Origin: Roseibacillus sp.
GTDB taxonomy: Bacteria > Verrucomicrobiota > Verrucomicrobiia > Verrucomicrobiales > Akkermansiaceae
Reading direction: 5' to 3'
DNA: 43,811 bases
Assembly (NCBI GenBank): GCA_028821775.1
Contig: JAPKFB010000041.1
Span: 1-43,811 of the forward strand
This document shows positions 18,281-27,045 of the stretch, piece by piece. The position numbers and the translations under genes are program-made. Position 1 is the stretch's first letter. Every line of letters starts with the position of its first letter. The notes under the pieces are model-generated. The model made no database searches, had not been told where the DNA came from, and saw only the letters and a list, made by a program, of their open reading frames with translations.

Positions 18281-18773
18281 AAATTTCTTCGTCGGGCGCT
18301 GCCTAACATCCAGCCGGGATGATGGGGAGAGATTTGTCACGAAATTACTGAAGAGACCCCTCATTCTCCTAACCCCTCCATTGCAAAATACTCGTTGAAG
18401 ACTACCTTGAGCGGTCCCATCTTCTTTCCTGAGGCCTCGCACACATTTTTCAGAAGGCCGCTGGAAGCAGAGCCGAGTTATTCCCACTGATCCTCCTTCT
18501 CTCTGCATCCCAGGAGAAGGGGTGATCCAATCGCGAGCGCTTCCAGGAATTTGTTGATCGCGGAAAGCATTTATCAGGCCCCCAGAGATCGGAAAACGAT
18601 TCTCGACACCCTCCCAGGGACGCTTCGAAATTCGGGTGAGTGGTAGCGAGAGCAGTTTTTGCCAGTCGCTTGGCACCGAAAGGCCGTTGCTTGTGCTTCC
18701 TTGACGATTCGCAAACACAGCAAATAATTCACTCCCCCAGCGATCATCCCCTCACTTCATTCCAGACTGAGCA
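18281..18773. other. Gene-free stretch between gpmI and the lipoprotein gene
   Basis: About 490 bp with no convincing gene. A 146-codon minus frame (18278-18718) overlaps the lipoprotein start and has no recognisable features. One inverted repeat is visible, ccttctc (18495-18501) with gagaagg (18514-18520), but no T-run follows it, so it is not a clear gpmI terminator. The lipoprotein promoter is presumably here. Confidence 0.45.
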
Positions 18774-20306
18774 CTAGCGCAAGAGGCTCTTGCCTGTCAT
18801 CTCGGCAGGCTGTTCCAACCCGAGCATTTCCAGTAGGGTCGGAGCGACATCGGCGAGAATGCCATCCCCAACAGTGCGCCCTTCCGCATCTTCCGCCACA
18901 TAGATCGCATGCACCAGGTTGGTCGTGTGCGCGGTGTGGGGTGAGCCGTCGGGATTCCGCATGAACTCGCAGTTCCCATGGTCCGCGGTGATGAGCAACT
19001 TTCCGCCCAACCTCAGGGTCTCCTCCACGACCTGGCGCACCGCGTCGTCGATTGTCTCCACCGCCTCCATCGCGGCTTCCACCACGCCGGTGTGCCCCAC
19101 CATGTCCGGATTGGCAAAGTTCAGTATGACCAAGTCGTAATGCCTGAGCTTTTCGACCACCGTCGCGGTGACAGATTGCGCACTCATCTCCGGCTTTTGA
19201 TCATAGGTGGCGACGTCCTTCGGGGAGGGAATGATTTCACGATCCTCTCCGGGAAAGGGAGGCTCCTCACCACCGTTGAAGAAGTAGGTCACGTGGGGAT
19301 ACTTCTCAGTCTCCGCGATCCGCATCTGGTTCTTCCCCGCTGCCGCCACGACCGATCCAAGAACATTCTCGATGGTGTCCGGCGGAAAGACCGCCGGACA
19401 CCCGTAGGTCTCGTCGTACTCGGTAAGGGTCACGAAATGCACGGACGGCTGCTCACCCGCTTCAAAGTCCTCGAAGTCCTTGGTCAGAAACACTTCTGAC
19501 AATTGCCGGGCACGATCCGCACGGAAGTTGATGAAGAGAACCACATCATCATCACGCACACGCTGGGTGTCCGCCTCGCAGAACACCATCGCAGGTAGAA
19601 ACTCGTCGGTCTTGCCAAGTGCGTACTGACCCGCCACCGCTTCACTTGCGAGCACGTCCTGCTTCTCGCCAATCCCGTGCACGATGGCATCCCAGCCCAA
19701 CTTGGTTCGCTCCCAGCGCCGATCGCGGTCCATTGCAAAGTAGCGTCCCACCACCGTGGCAATGCGCGCTCCATGCTCTGCCAAACCGTCTTCCACCACT
19801 CCCAGGTATCCTTCCCCACCCGTTGGAGAGGTGTCCCGTCCATCGGTGATGGCATGTACCATGATGTCATTCACTCCCGCCCCCTTCGCCACTCCGGCGA
19901 GCGCAACCAAGTGCTTCTGGTGACTGTGCACTCCACCATCGGAGACCAGTCCGATTAAATGCAGGCGCCCAGACTTCGCTTTCTTGCAGGCTTCCCGGAG
20001 CACTTCGTTGGAGGCAAGTTCGCTGTCCGCGATCGCCTTGTTGATTCGCGTCAGGTCCTGATACACGATCCGACCGGCTCCCAGATTCAGGTGCCCAACC
20101 TCGGAGTTGCCCATCTGCCCGTCCGGCAAACCGACGTCCAATCCTGAACAACTCAGGAACCCCCTTGGATACTTCGAGAGAACCTCGTCGTGAAAGGGCG
20201 TCTTCGCAAGATTCACCGCATTCCCATCGGCTTCCTCCGTCTCAGCTCCTCCGGGGTTCTCGCCCCAGCCATCTCGGATGATCAGCACCACAGGTATTTT
20301 TGCCAT
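18774..20306 (-). CDS. gpmI: 2,3-bisphosphoglycerate-independent phosphoglycerate mutase
   Basis: GpmI interconverts 3- and 2-phosphoglycerate in glycolysis and gluconeogenesis through a phosphoserine intermediate, using Mn2+. The 510-residue protein has the alkaline-phosphatase-superfamily metal residues. Asp12 lies in IRDGWGENP, the phosphorylated Ser68 in QMGNSEVGHLNLGAGRIVYQ, the phosphatase stretches GGVHSHQKH and HAITDGRDTSP, and the second metal cluster in FANPDMVGHTG, ITADHGNCE and HTTNLVHAI. Length and motifs are full. It starts with ATG at 20306 without an evident Shine-Dalgarno, and is probably monocistronic with long gene-free stretches on both sides. Confidence 0.98.
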   Translation of the reverse strand: MAKIPVVLIIRDGWGENPGGAETEEADGNAVNLAKTPFHDEVLSKYPRGFLSCSGLDVGLPDGQMGNSEVGHLNLGAGRIVYQDLTRINKAIADSELASNEVLREACKKAKSGRLHLIGLVSDGGVHSHQKHLVALAGVAKGAGVNDIMVHAITDGRDTSPTGGEGYLGVVEDGLAEHGARIATVVGRYFAMDRDRRWERTKLGWDAIVHGIGEKQDVLASEAVAGQYALGKTDEFLPAMVFCEADTQRVRDDDVVLFINFRADRARQLSEVFLTKDFEDFEAGEQPSVHFVTLTEYDETYGCPAVFPPDTIENVLGSVVAAAGKNQMRIAETEKYPHVTYFFNGGEEPPFPGEDREIIPSPKDVATYDQKPEMSAQSVTATVVEKLRHYDLVILNFANPDMVGHTGVVEAAMEAVETIDDAVRQVVEETLRLGGKLLITADHGNCEFMRNPDGSPHTAHTTNLVHAIYVAEDAEGRTVGDGILADVAPTLLEMLGLEQPAEMTGKSLLR

Positions 20307-20898
20307 GTCGCGGGCACTCTAGAAGCGAACGTCCCGCTGAAAAGCGCAAACTGGCATGGCGCAAAAAAGACAAAGCATCTCCATCCATCCGCCCACCCAA
20401 ACCCCGCAATTCCATTTTCGTCCGAATGCAACTGAAGTTTGGTCCTGTTTTATCACCCCCCGACCCATCCCCGACGGTGGTATTGGCATTTTTGTAACGT
20501 CCATTCTGAAGGCCCTCTCTTCAGGTTTGTCAGTGAAGAGGTTGAACACATGATGAAAGTAAGCTGCTTTGTTAGGTGCTGGCCTCCCGCTGAATAAAAG
20601 AGGAAATGCCTTCGTTGTGGCCAGATTTTCGGAAGCCGTGAAAGCGAACCCACAGGCAACACTTTCGTGCATCCTTGGATTCCGTCCCTTATCGCAGAGT
20701 TGATCTCGCTCTTTCCGCGGACGGCGTCGCGTCCAGGCACTCATCCGTGAAGCCTACGGGCCGCCTGACAAGGAAGGCTCCCAACTCGACCAGGATCTTC
20801 TCTTTGAGCCCCCAACGAGTCACGCTCGTTCGCCTCAATTCTCTCCGAATTCATGATAAAGAGCCCCTTGGGCGGAGAGCGCAGAAGAAGCCGGAATT
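20307..20898. other. Unexplained gene-free stretch of 592 bp
   Basis: This lies between the divergent gpmI and the OppF-like ATPase gene. Several frames are open for 60-140 codons (for example minus 20319-20744 and plus 20675-20902), but none has a recognisable domain, ribosome site or convincing start. No tRNA-like or inverted-repeat structure was found. It may hold promoters and gene remnants. I cannot assign a function. Confidence 0.4.
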
Positions 20899-21741
20899 AT
20901 GATGTTCGATCTTCTCCGTTCGTGTTTTCCTCCTGCCGTGCCATTCCTCGAGCTTCGCGAAGTCCATACCTACTTCCCTATCCGCAAGGGCACTTTCGGC
21001 CGCCCCACCGACTGGTTGCGCGCTGTAGAAGGCGTTTCGCTCTCCATGGAAAAGGGCGAGATCCTCGGGCTGGTTGGGGAATCTGGCTGCGGAAAATCCA
21101 CTCTCGCGCGCACCATGATGCAACTGGAACGGGCGACCTCAGGGGAAATCTGGCTCGATGGCGAAGACCTGCTCTTACTGCCTCCTTCCGAAATTCGGAA
21201 GCGACGTCTCGATTTTCAGATGGTCTTCCAGGACCCTTACGCCTCGCTCAATCCGCGCATGACCGTCTTCTCCACCCTCGCGGAGGCACTCTGCCAGCGA
21301 CATCCCGGGCTCAACAGATCCAAGTTCAAACTCACCGAGAAGGTGGCCAAAGTGATGGCTCGCGTGGGCCTCGACGCCCGCTCGATGCGGAAGTATCCCC
21401 ATGAATTCTCTGGCGGCCAAAGACAACGAATCGCGATCGCCCGCGCGCTCGCCCCGGAACCTAAACTCATTCTAGCGGACGAACCGGTCTCCGCCCTCGA
21501 CGTCTCTATCCAGTCGCAAATTCTCAATCTACTCCTGGAGTTGCGCAGGGAGCTCGACCTCAGCATGATCTTCATCTCGCACGACCTTGCAGTGGTGCAC
21601 TACCTTGCAGACCACATCGCGGTCATGAATAGCGGCAAAATCGTCGAATACGGACCCGCCGAAGAACTTTTCTACAATCCCAAGGACGATTATACCAAGA
21701 AGCTCCTGGCTGCCATTCCCAAGATCCGGCAGATGGCCTAG
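20899..21741 (+). CDS. Oligopeptide/dipeptide-type ABC transporter ATPase (OppF/DppF-like), orphan
   Basis: This is the cytoplasmic ATPase of a peptide/nickel-type ABC importer. The protein is 280 residues from ATG 20899. A GTG at 20938 would give 267 residues starting at PFLELREVHTYFPI, where homologues begin, and is also plausible. The ATPase motifs are intact: Walker A GLVGESGCGKST, Q-loop MVFQDPYASLNPRMTV, ABC signature FSGGQRQRIAIARALA, Walker B LILADEPVSALD and H-loop ISHDLAVV. OppF/DppF proteins usually run past 300 residues, with a Cys-containing oligopeptide C-terminal extension. Here the protein ends at YTKKLLAAIPKIRQMA without it. No permease, binding protein or second ATPase is next to it, so partners must be encoded elsewhere. 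It is convergent with the SGNH hydrolase gene. Confidence 0.88.
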   Translation: MMFDLLRSCFPPAVPFLELREVHTYFPIRKGTFGRPTDWLRAVEGVSLSMEKGEILGLVGESGCGKSTLARTMMQLERATSGEIWLDGEDLLLLPPSEIRKRRLDFQMVFQDPYASLNPRMTVFSTLAEALCQRHPGLNRSKFKLTEKVAKVMARVGLDARSMRKYPHEFSGGQRQRIAIARALAPEPKLILADEPVSALDVSIQSQILNLLLELRRELDLSMIFISHDLAVVHYLADHIAVMNSGKIVEYGPAEELFYNPKDDYTKKLLAAIPKIRQMA

Positions 21742-21822
21742 GGTGCGTCCCACAACCTAGGGAGTGGCCGTGGGTGAAATGTTCCCGGCGAGCAAGGCCT
21801 CGGCTGGCAGGCTACCGGGAGG

Positions 21823-22497
21823 TCACTTGCCAAAGAAAAACTCGACGAAGACCTTCGCGGATAGCCTCACGCCCTCCGGCGTAGGATGGCTTCCGTCCTT
21901 GGCATACAGCCCCTTCCCTCTTCCGGCCTTCATCTCTCGAGCCCAGGCCTTTCCAACTGGCACCACCAACGCGCTTCCGGCCGATACGGCCGCTTCCCGG
22001 TAGCCCGTTTCCAACCGGATCTGCATCCCCCCATAGGTATCCTCGGGGTGATTCCTTTGATCTCCATCGCGGCGGCCCCAGGTCAAAAAAAACACCGGCT
22101 GCGCTCCAGCCTTGCGCGCCTCGTCGGCAAGCGCCTTCGCGAAGGGATTCAAATCTCTCTCACGCGCCTTCTTCCCGAAGGAAGGCATCTGACTCTGCTC
22201 CTGCAAAACGATCACGTCCCACTTTCCCTCTCGAATCTTCTCCAGGGTCTCCTCGGATTCGGCGTGTTTCCTCAGGGTCCACCCACCCTTGGTGACCTGC
22301 TCCACCACGATCTTCCCGCCCCTCACCCGAACCATTCTGGCCACCACCCCCGGGACCTCGAAACTATAGCTATTCCCCACGAATAAAATTCGCCCTTCCT
22401 TGCCGGACAACCTCTTTCGCAACTCCACTACGCTTTCGGCGCCTAGGGCCGGAGTGGCGACCATCAATCCGAGGAGGATCAGTAAGCTTCTCACCAC
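21823..22497 (-). CDS. Secreted SGNH/GDSL-type hydrolase
   Basis: This probably exported esterase/lipase-like enzyme has a shortened SGNH fold. Taking GTG 22497 as start gives 224 residues with a signal peptide (VVRSLLILLGLMVATPALGA). The frame is open to 22596, but the added residues are Gly/Arg-rich and would bury the signal peptide, and AAGGAG-like sequence lies just before the GTG codons. Landmarks are block I ILFVGNSYSFEVPGVV (Ser in the GNS context, as in the DUF4886-like subgroup), VIVLQEQSQMPSF, FFLTWGRRDGD, and the C-terminal catalytic Asp-x-x-His in KDGSHPTPEGVRL. The substrate is unknown; carbohydrate or lipid ester is possible. It is divergent from dnaX. Confidence 0.8.
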   Translation of the reverse strand: MVRSLLILLGLMVATPALGAESVVELRKRLSGKEGRILFVGNSYSFEVPGVVARMVRVRGGKIVVEQVTKGGWTLRKHAESEETLEKIREGKWDVIVLQEQSQMPSFGKKARERDLNPFAKALADEARKAGAQPVFFLTWGRRDGDQRNHPEDTYGGMQIRLETGYREAAVSAGSALVVPVGKAWAREMKAGRGKGLYAKDGSHPTPEGVRLSAKVFVEFFFGK

Positions 22498-22663
22498 TCC
22501 TTCAATACCGCTCCTTCCTCCTTTCCAAGCAATTCCTCCTTCAAGGACCAATCCACTCCCTGAAAATCTCCAAACTGAGCACTGACAAACGGCCATTCCC
22601 GCCTACATTCGCTTCAGACATCCCCCACCCGAGATAATCGACGTCCCGACATTTGACTTCTCC

Positions 22664-24175
22664 ATGAGCTACCAGGTCTTCGCCCGCAAATATCGTCCCC
22701 GGACTTTCGACGACATCCTCGGACAGGATCACGTGGTGACCACTCTGCGCAATGCCATCGAGCGGGAGCGCCTCGCCCACGCTTATCTCTTCGTCGGACC
22801 TCGCGGCACCGGCAAGACTTCCACCGCGCGGATCTTTGCCAAGGCTCTCAATTGCACCAACGGACCTCGCCTCGATTTTGATCCCGATGAGGGGATCTGC
22901 ATCGAAATTGCCGAAGGGCGCTCCCTCGACGTCCTCGAAATCGACGGGGCCACCAATAACGGCGTCGACCAGGTCCGCGAACTCCGCGAAACGGTCAACT
23001 ATGCCCCCGCCCACGGCCGCTTCAAGATCTACTACATTGACGAAGTCCACATGCTCACCACGCAGGCGTTCAACGCCCTCCTCAAAACCCTGGAGGAACC
23101 GCCCGAGCATGTGAAATTCATTTTTGCGACCACCGAACCAAATAAGATTCTGCCAACCATTCTCTCCCGTTGCCAGCGCTTTGACCTCCGTCCGATTCCC
23201 ATCGGCATCATTGCCAAGCACCTCCAGTTCATTGCCACCGAGGAAGGCGTCACCTTGGGAGATACTGCCGCGTGGGCCATCGCCAAGGGCGCGGACGGAG
23301 GGATGCGCGATGCTCAGTCCATGCTCGATCAACTGGTCGCCTTCTGCGGCGAGACCATCAGCGAGCAAAACGTCCAGGACGTCTTCGGATTCACCTCAAC
23401 CGAAACAGTAGCGGCCCTATCCTCCTCCATCTTCAGACGCGACACCGCGCAAGGAATTTCCATCGTGCAGACCGAGGCCAACAAGGGAAAGGACCTGACC
23501 CAACTGCTCTCGGAACTCGCAGGTTTCCTCCGCGCCCTCCTCATCGGGCGCCTCAGTCCCGAGGCCGGCTCGGCCGAAATCCCCGCCGACTACTGGGAAT
23601 CTCTTGGGGAACATGCCGCCCATCTCACCGACGATCGACTCCTCGGGGTACTTGATCGTCTTGCCGATGCAGATTCACGCATGCGGCGCGCCTCGAACAA
23701 ACAACTACATTTTGAAATCGCCCTGATCCGTGCGGCGCAATCTCTTGACGAAGTGCGTATCAGCGACGTCGTTAAAGCACTCGAGCAGGGAGCACCTCCT
23801 GCGCCCGATCCTCAAACCCCTCCCTCCCCCAGTGCGCCAGCGCCCGCGCCCGCACTCACACCCGCGCGAACAACCGACCCTGCCGCCTCTTCTTCCCAAG
23901 CTCCGGTCAAAACCACAAACCCTCGAAGATCCAAGCGCGAAGCGAAGCCCGACCTGGAAAACCGCTTGGGATCACTCATCCAACAGGCCCCAGAAACCAG
24001 GATCGAGGAACCCAGTGAAGCTCCCCCGGTCTCGGCGGCCCAACCCGTGGTCACCGCCAAAATCAAGGCCGACCCGCTTCCGGCCACAGCGGCAAAACCT
24101 GCCAAGGAGCAATTCCACCAAGACCCCCTAGTTCAGGATGCCCTCCGCATTTTCAAGGGCAAACTCATGGACTAA
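22664..24175 (+). CDS. dnaX: DNA polymerase III tau/gamma clamp-loader subunit
   Basis: DnaX is the AAA+ motor subunit of the clamp loader that opens the DnaN ring. The 503-residue protein begins MSYQVFARKYRPRTFDDILG. It has Walker A GPRGTGKTS (45-53), Walker B-type YYIDEVHML, the SRC motif in LPTILSRCQRFDLRPI, and domain III. A Pro/Ala-rich linker from about 385 leads to a short C-terminal tail, and no obvious slippery A-tract for gamma production was seen. The zinc module that normally reads C-x8-C-x2-C-x2-C is here Cys64-x8-Asp73-x2-Glu76-x2-Cys79, so the two inner cysteines are acidic residues with exact spacing kept. The downstream EEP gene starts one base after the stop, so the two are probably co-transcribed. 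Confidence 0.97.
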   Translation: MSYQVFARKYRPRTFDDILGQDHVVTTLRNAIERERLAHAYLFVGPRGTGKTSTARIFAKALNCTNGPRLDFDPDEGICIEIAEGRSLDVLEIDGATNNGVDQVRELRETVNYAPAHGRFKIYYIDEVHMLTTQAFNALLKTLEEPPEHVKFIFATTEPNKILPTILSRCQRFDLRPIPIGIIAKHLQFIATEEGVTLGDTAAWAIAKGADGGMRDAQSMLDQLVAFCGETISEQNVQDVFGFTSTETVAALSSSIFRRDTAQGISIVQTEANKGKDLTQLLSELAGFLRALLIGRLSPEAGSAEIPADYWESLGEHAAHLTDDRLLGVLDRLADADSRMRRASNKQLHFEIALIRAAQSLDEVRISDVVKALEQGAPPAPDPQTPPSPSAPAPAPALTPARTTDPAASSSQAPVKTTNPRRSKREAKPDLENRLGSLIQQAPETRIEEPSEAPPVSAAQPVVTAKIKADPLPATAAKPAKEQFHQDPLVQDALRIFKGKLMD

Positions 24176-24176
24176 G

Positions 24177-25184
24177 ATGTACCGTCCGAGCCGGAAATGC
24201 TTTGCGGTCGCTCTTGTGCTGGCCTCTCTTGGCTTTCACCTCCTGACTGTGGCGCTCTATTCGCGCCAACCCGACCGCTTTGCCGCCTTCACGGTCTTTC
24301 CCATCTGGGTTTGGGGCAGCGCGGGCCTCGCTCTGGCCAGTATCGCCTTCATCGTTTTCCGAGCTCCCCTTTCCCTCTTCACCGCCGCGGCCTGGGCCCT
24401 CACAATTCTCTTTGTCGCCGATGAAACCAGACCGCTGGGACGCCTCGGCAGCGATGGGATCGATCCCGGCACGCCCGGTCGCTATGGTGGTCGCGAGGTC
24501 ATCCGGGTCGCCACCATCAATTGGGCCGGGTCCAATGAGAATTTTTCTGAACCGATCATTCGCTACAAACCGGACATCATTTTCATCCAGGAGATTCCCC
24601 ACCCTTATCGCCTCCGACAACTCAACGAGACCCTCTTTGAGGGCCGGGGCGATTACCGCTATGACAAGAAGACCCGCTGCGCCCTCGTGGTGCGCGGAGA
24701 GATCGAACATCACATCCAGAACCCTGTTTACCGGAGCCAACAGGTCCGCATGCGCCTCCCCAACGGACGTCGCATCGAACTTGTCAACGTTCACCTGCAG
24801 GCCGCCTCCACCGACTTGAGCCTCTGGCGCCGTGATTGCTGGCGAACCCATCACCACAATCGGAAACTCCGTCGTGCCGAACTCTCCTTCGCGCTCCAGA
24901 TTCTTGAGAAAACCAACCAGAATCCGAAGATTCCGGCCGTGATTGTGGCCGGTGATTTTAACGCGCCAGCCGGAGATCGGATTTACCGCATGCTGCACGA
25001 CGACTATGTCGACACTTTCAGAGAAGCCGGCCACGGCTGGGGCAACACTTATCATCGGCGCTTCTCGATTCTGCGCATTGACCACATCTTCGCCTCCAAG
25101 GCATTTTACACCGCCCGCTCCAAAGCCGTCTCCATCAAAGAGTCGGATCATCGCATGGTCATTTCGGATATCGTGCTCCAGTAA
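24177..25184 (+). CDS. Membrane-anchored endonuclease/exonuclease/phosphatase-fold protein
   Basis: I start this gene at ATG 24177, one base after the dnaX stop (335 residues). An upstream in-frame start at 24138 would overlap dnaX. The N-terminus has three hydrophobic helices (about 9-27, 36-58, 62-79), then a catalytic EEP domain. All EEP landmarks are visible: ATINWAGSNE, the metal-binding Glu in IIFIQEIP, NVHLQAA, VAGDFNAPAGD, LRIDHIFAS and the terminal SDHRMVISD. The fold covers nucleases, sphingomyelinases and phosphoinositide phosphatases. This TM-anchored EndA/UPF0294-like form probably acts outside the cytoplasm, and its substrate is unknown. The tight dnaX-EEP spacing suggests one transcript, which need not imply a replication role. 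Confidence 0.88.
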   Translation: MYRPSRKCFAVALVLASLGFHLLTVALYSRQPDRFAAFTVFPIWVWGSAGLALASIAFIVFRAPLSLFTAAAWALTILFVADETRPLGRLGSDGIDPGTPGRYGGREVIRVATINWAGSNENFSEPIIRYKPDIIFIQEIPHPYRLRQLNETLFEGRGDYRYDKKTRCALVVRGEIEHHIQNPVYRSQQVRMRLPNGRRIELVNVHLQAASTDLSLWRRDCWRTHHHNRKLRRAELSFALQILEKTNQNPKIPAVIVAGDFNAPAGDRIYRMLHDDYVDTFREAGHGWGNTYHRRFSILRIDHIFASKAFYTARSKAVSIKESDHRMVISDIVLQ

Positions 25185-25235
25185 CAAACCCTCGCAATTG
25201 ACCAGGTTCCGCGCCTGGTGTTCTCTCCCCACCCC

Positions 25236-26990
25236 ATGCCTGAAGTTACTCGCGATCTGCTGGCCGATCTTCTCGACGAGATCGCCCTCCTCCTCGAGCT
25301 CAAGGGAGAAAACCCCTTCAAAATCCGCGCCTATCGCAATGGAGCTGAAGTGGTTCGGTCATTCGATGGAGACATTGTGCAACGAGCGAAGGATGACGAC
25401 TTGAAGGGAATCAAGGGGATTGGGGACGCGCTCCAACAGAAACTCCATGAACTCGCTTCCACCGGCCTTCTCGAGTTCCACCAGAATCTCAAGGATGAAT
25501 TCCCCGAGGGCCTCTTCGAGCTGCTCGAGCTGCAGGGACTTGGCCCCAAGAAGGTCAAGGCCCTCTACGAAGAACTCGCCATTGCCTCCCTCGGTGCTCT
25601 CCGGCGCGCCTGCGAGGCTGGGACAGTCGGAGCACTGGCGGGATTTGGCAAGAAGAGTGAGGAGAAAATCCTCACCGCCATCGATGCCCACGAGCGCTTT
25701 TCAGGACGCTTCCTTCTTGCCGCGGTCGCCCCCGACGCCGAACGCATCCTCCACCTCCTGCGCCAGCACCCCGCCGTGAACCGCGCCGAAATCGCGGGCT
25801 CCTATCGCCGCGGAAAGGAAACCGTGCACGACCTGGACTTTCTCGTCGCCACCAAGGAGCCTGCCACCCTCACCGAGTTCTTCGCCCGGCTCGAAGGGAC
25901 GCAGGAAGTCCTCGCCCAAGGATCGACCAAGGCCGCCATTCGGCTCCAAAGCGGCTTACAATGCGACCTGCGGGCAATCTCCAACGCGGAGTGGCCCTTC
26001 GCACTCATGTATTTCACCGGCAGCAAGGATCACAATGTGGAGCTTCGCTCGCGAGCCCTCAAACAGAAGCTCACCCTCAACGAGTACCACCTCGCTCCGG
26101 TCGAGGGAGCGGAGCTCGAGGATCCCACCCCTAAAATCAAGGAGGAGTCAGAAATCTACGCAGAGATGGGACTGCAATACATCGAGCCGGCCTTGCGCGA
26201 AAACCGAGGCGAGTTCAAGGCCGCCGAAGAGGGTGCTCTCCCTCGTCTCGTCGAGCAGGATAACCTCCGTGGCACATTTCACAATCACACCACCGCATCG
26301 GACGGTCGCGCCACCCTCGAGGAAATGGCGAACGCCGCGCAGGAGCTTGGACTCGCCTATCTGGGAATCTCGGATCACTCGAAGTCCTCCTTTCAAGCCA
26401 ACGGACTCGACGAAGAGAGACTCCTCGCTCAAGTCAAGGCCATCCGCACCCTCGAGACCAAGTTCGACGACCTCGATCTTTACGCAGGCAACGAAGTTGA
26501 CATCCTGCGCGACGGATCCCTCGATTTCGACGACGGGATCCTCGCCCAACTCGACTACGTCGTGGCCTCCGTGCACGCCTCCTTCGGCTTGCCGGAAAAA
26601 GAAATGACCGCTCGTTTGATCAAGGCCATGGAGAATCCCCACGTCACCATGCTGGGCCACCTCACTGGGCGCCTCCTGCTCCGACGAGATCCCTATCTGG
26701 TGAATCATGAGAAGATCATCGATTGTGCGGCCGAAACCAAAACCGTCATCGAACTGAACTGCTCCGGAAAGCGCATGGACATGGACTGGAGTTGGTGGCG
26801 GAGGGCTCGGGATCGCGGCGTAAAATGCTCCATCAACCCAGATGCACACAATGTCGAGGGCCTTCAAAACCTCCATTTTGGAATCCGAGTGGCCCGCAAA
26901 GGGTGGCTCCGCCGAGAGGATATTGTGAACTGCCTGTCAGCCGTAGAGATGCGGAATTGGCTGCAAACCCCTAAGGGTCAAAGAGATTGA
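25236..26990 (+). CDS. polX: Family X DNA polymerase/3'-5' exonuclease (PolX) with PHP domain
   Basis: Bacterial PolX fills small gaps in base-excision and related repair, and its PHP domain is a metal-dependent 3'-5' exonuclease/phosphoesterase. I chose ATG 25236 (584 residues, MPEVTRDLLADLLDEIA). A GTG six codons upstream (25218) is less likely. Order: 8-kDa helix-hairpin-helix region (KGIKGIGDALQQKL, LQGLGPKKVKAL); polymerase core with nucleotide-binding IAGSYRRGKETVHDLDFLVA, third palm Asp in LQCDLRAI, and YFTGSKDHNVELR; then the PHP domain from about 350 (GTFHNHTTASDG, ISDHSKSS, YAGNEVDIL, VASVHASFG, ELNCSGKRMD, INPDAHN). Polymerase and PHP residues all look intact. It follows the EEP gene by 51 bases. 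Confidence 0.96.
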   Translation: MPEVTRDLLADLLDEIALLLELKGENPFKIRAYRNGAEVVRSFDGDIVQRAKDDDLKGIKGIGDALQQKLHELASTGLLEFHQNLKDEFPEGLFELLELQGLGPKKVKALYEELAIASLGALRRACEAGTVGALAGFGKKSEEKILTAIDAHERFSGRFLLAAVAPDAERILHLLRQHPAVNRAEIAGSYRRGKETVHDLDFLVATKEPATLTEFFARLEGTQEVLAQGSTKAAIRLQSGLQCDLRAISNAEWPFALMYFTGSKDHNVELRSRALKQKLTLNEYHLAPVEGAELEDPTPKIKEESEIYAEMGLQYIEPALRENRGEFKAAEEGALPRLVEQDNLRGTFHNHTTASDGRATLEEMANAAQELGLAYLGISDHSKSSFQANGLDEERLLAQVKAIRTLETKFDDLDLYAGNEVDILRDGSLDFDDGILAQLDYVVASVHASFGLPEKEMTARLIKAMENPHVTMLGHLTGRLLLRRDPYLVNHEKIIDCAAETKTVIELNCSGKRMDMDWSWWRRARDRGVKCSINPDAHNVEGLQNLHFGIRVARKGWLRREDIVNCLSAVEMRNWLQTPKGQRD

Positions 26991-27045
26991 CGAGGAACAA
27001 TTCCTACTTTTCCATTTCCCAACCCTGCCCTATGGTGCCCCTCGC

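Noticed and set aside
18278..18718. 146-codon minus-strand frame
   Set aside because: It overlaps the lipoprotein start, which has its own Shine-Dalgarno, and shows no protein-family features.
20319..20744. 141-codon minus-strand frame after gpmI
   Set aside because: Cys/Trp/Met-rich composition, no domain and no start signal; kept only as part of the unexplained stretch.
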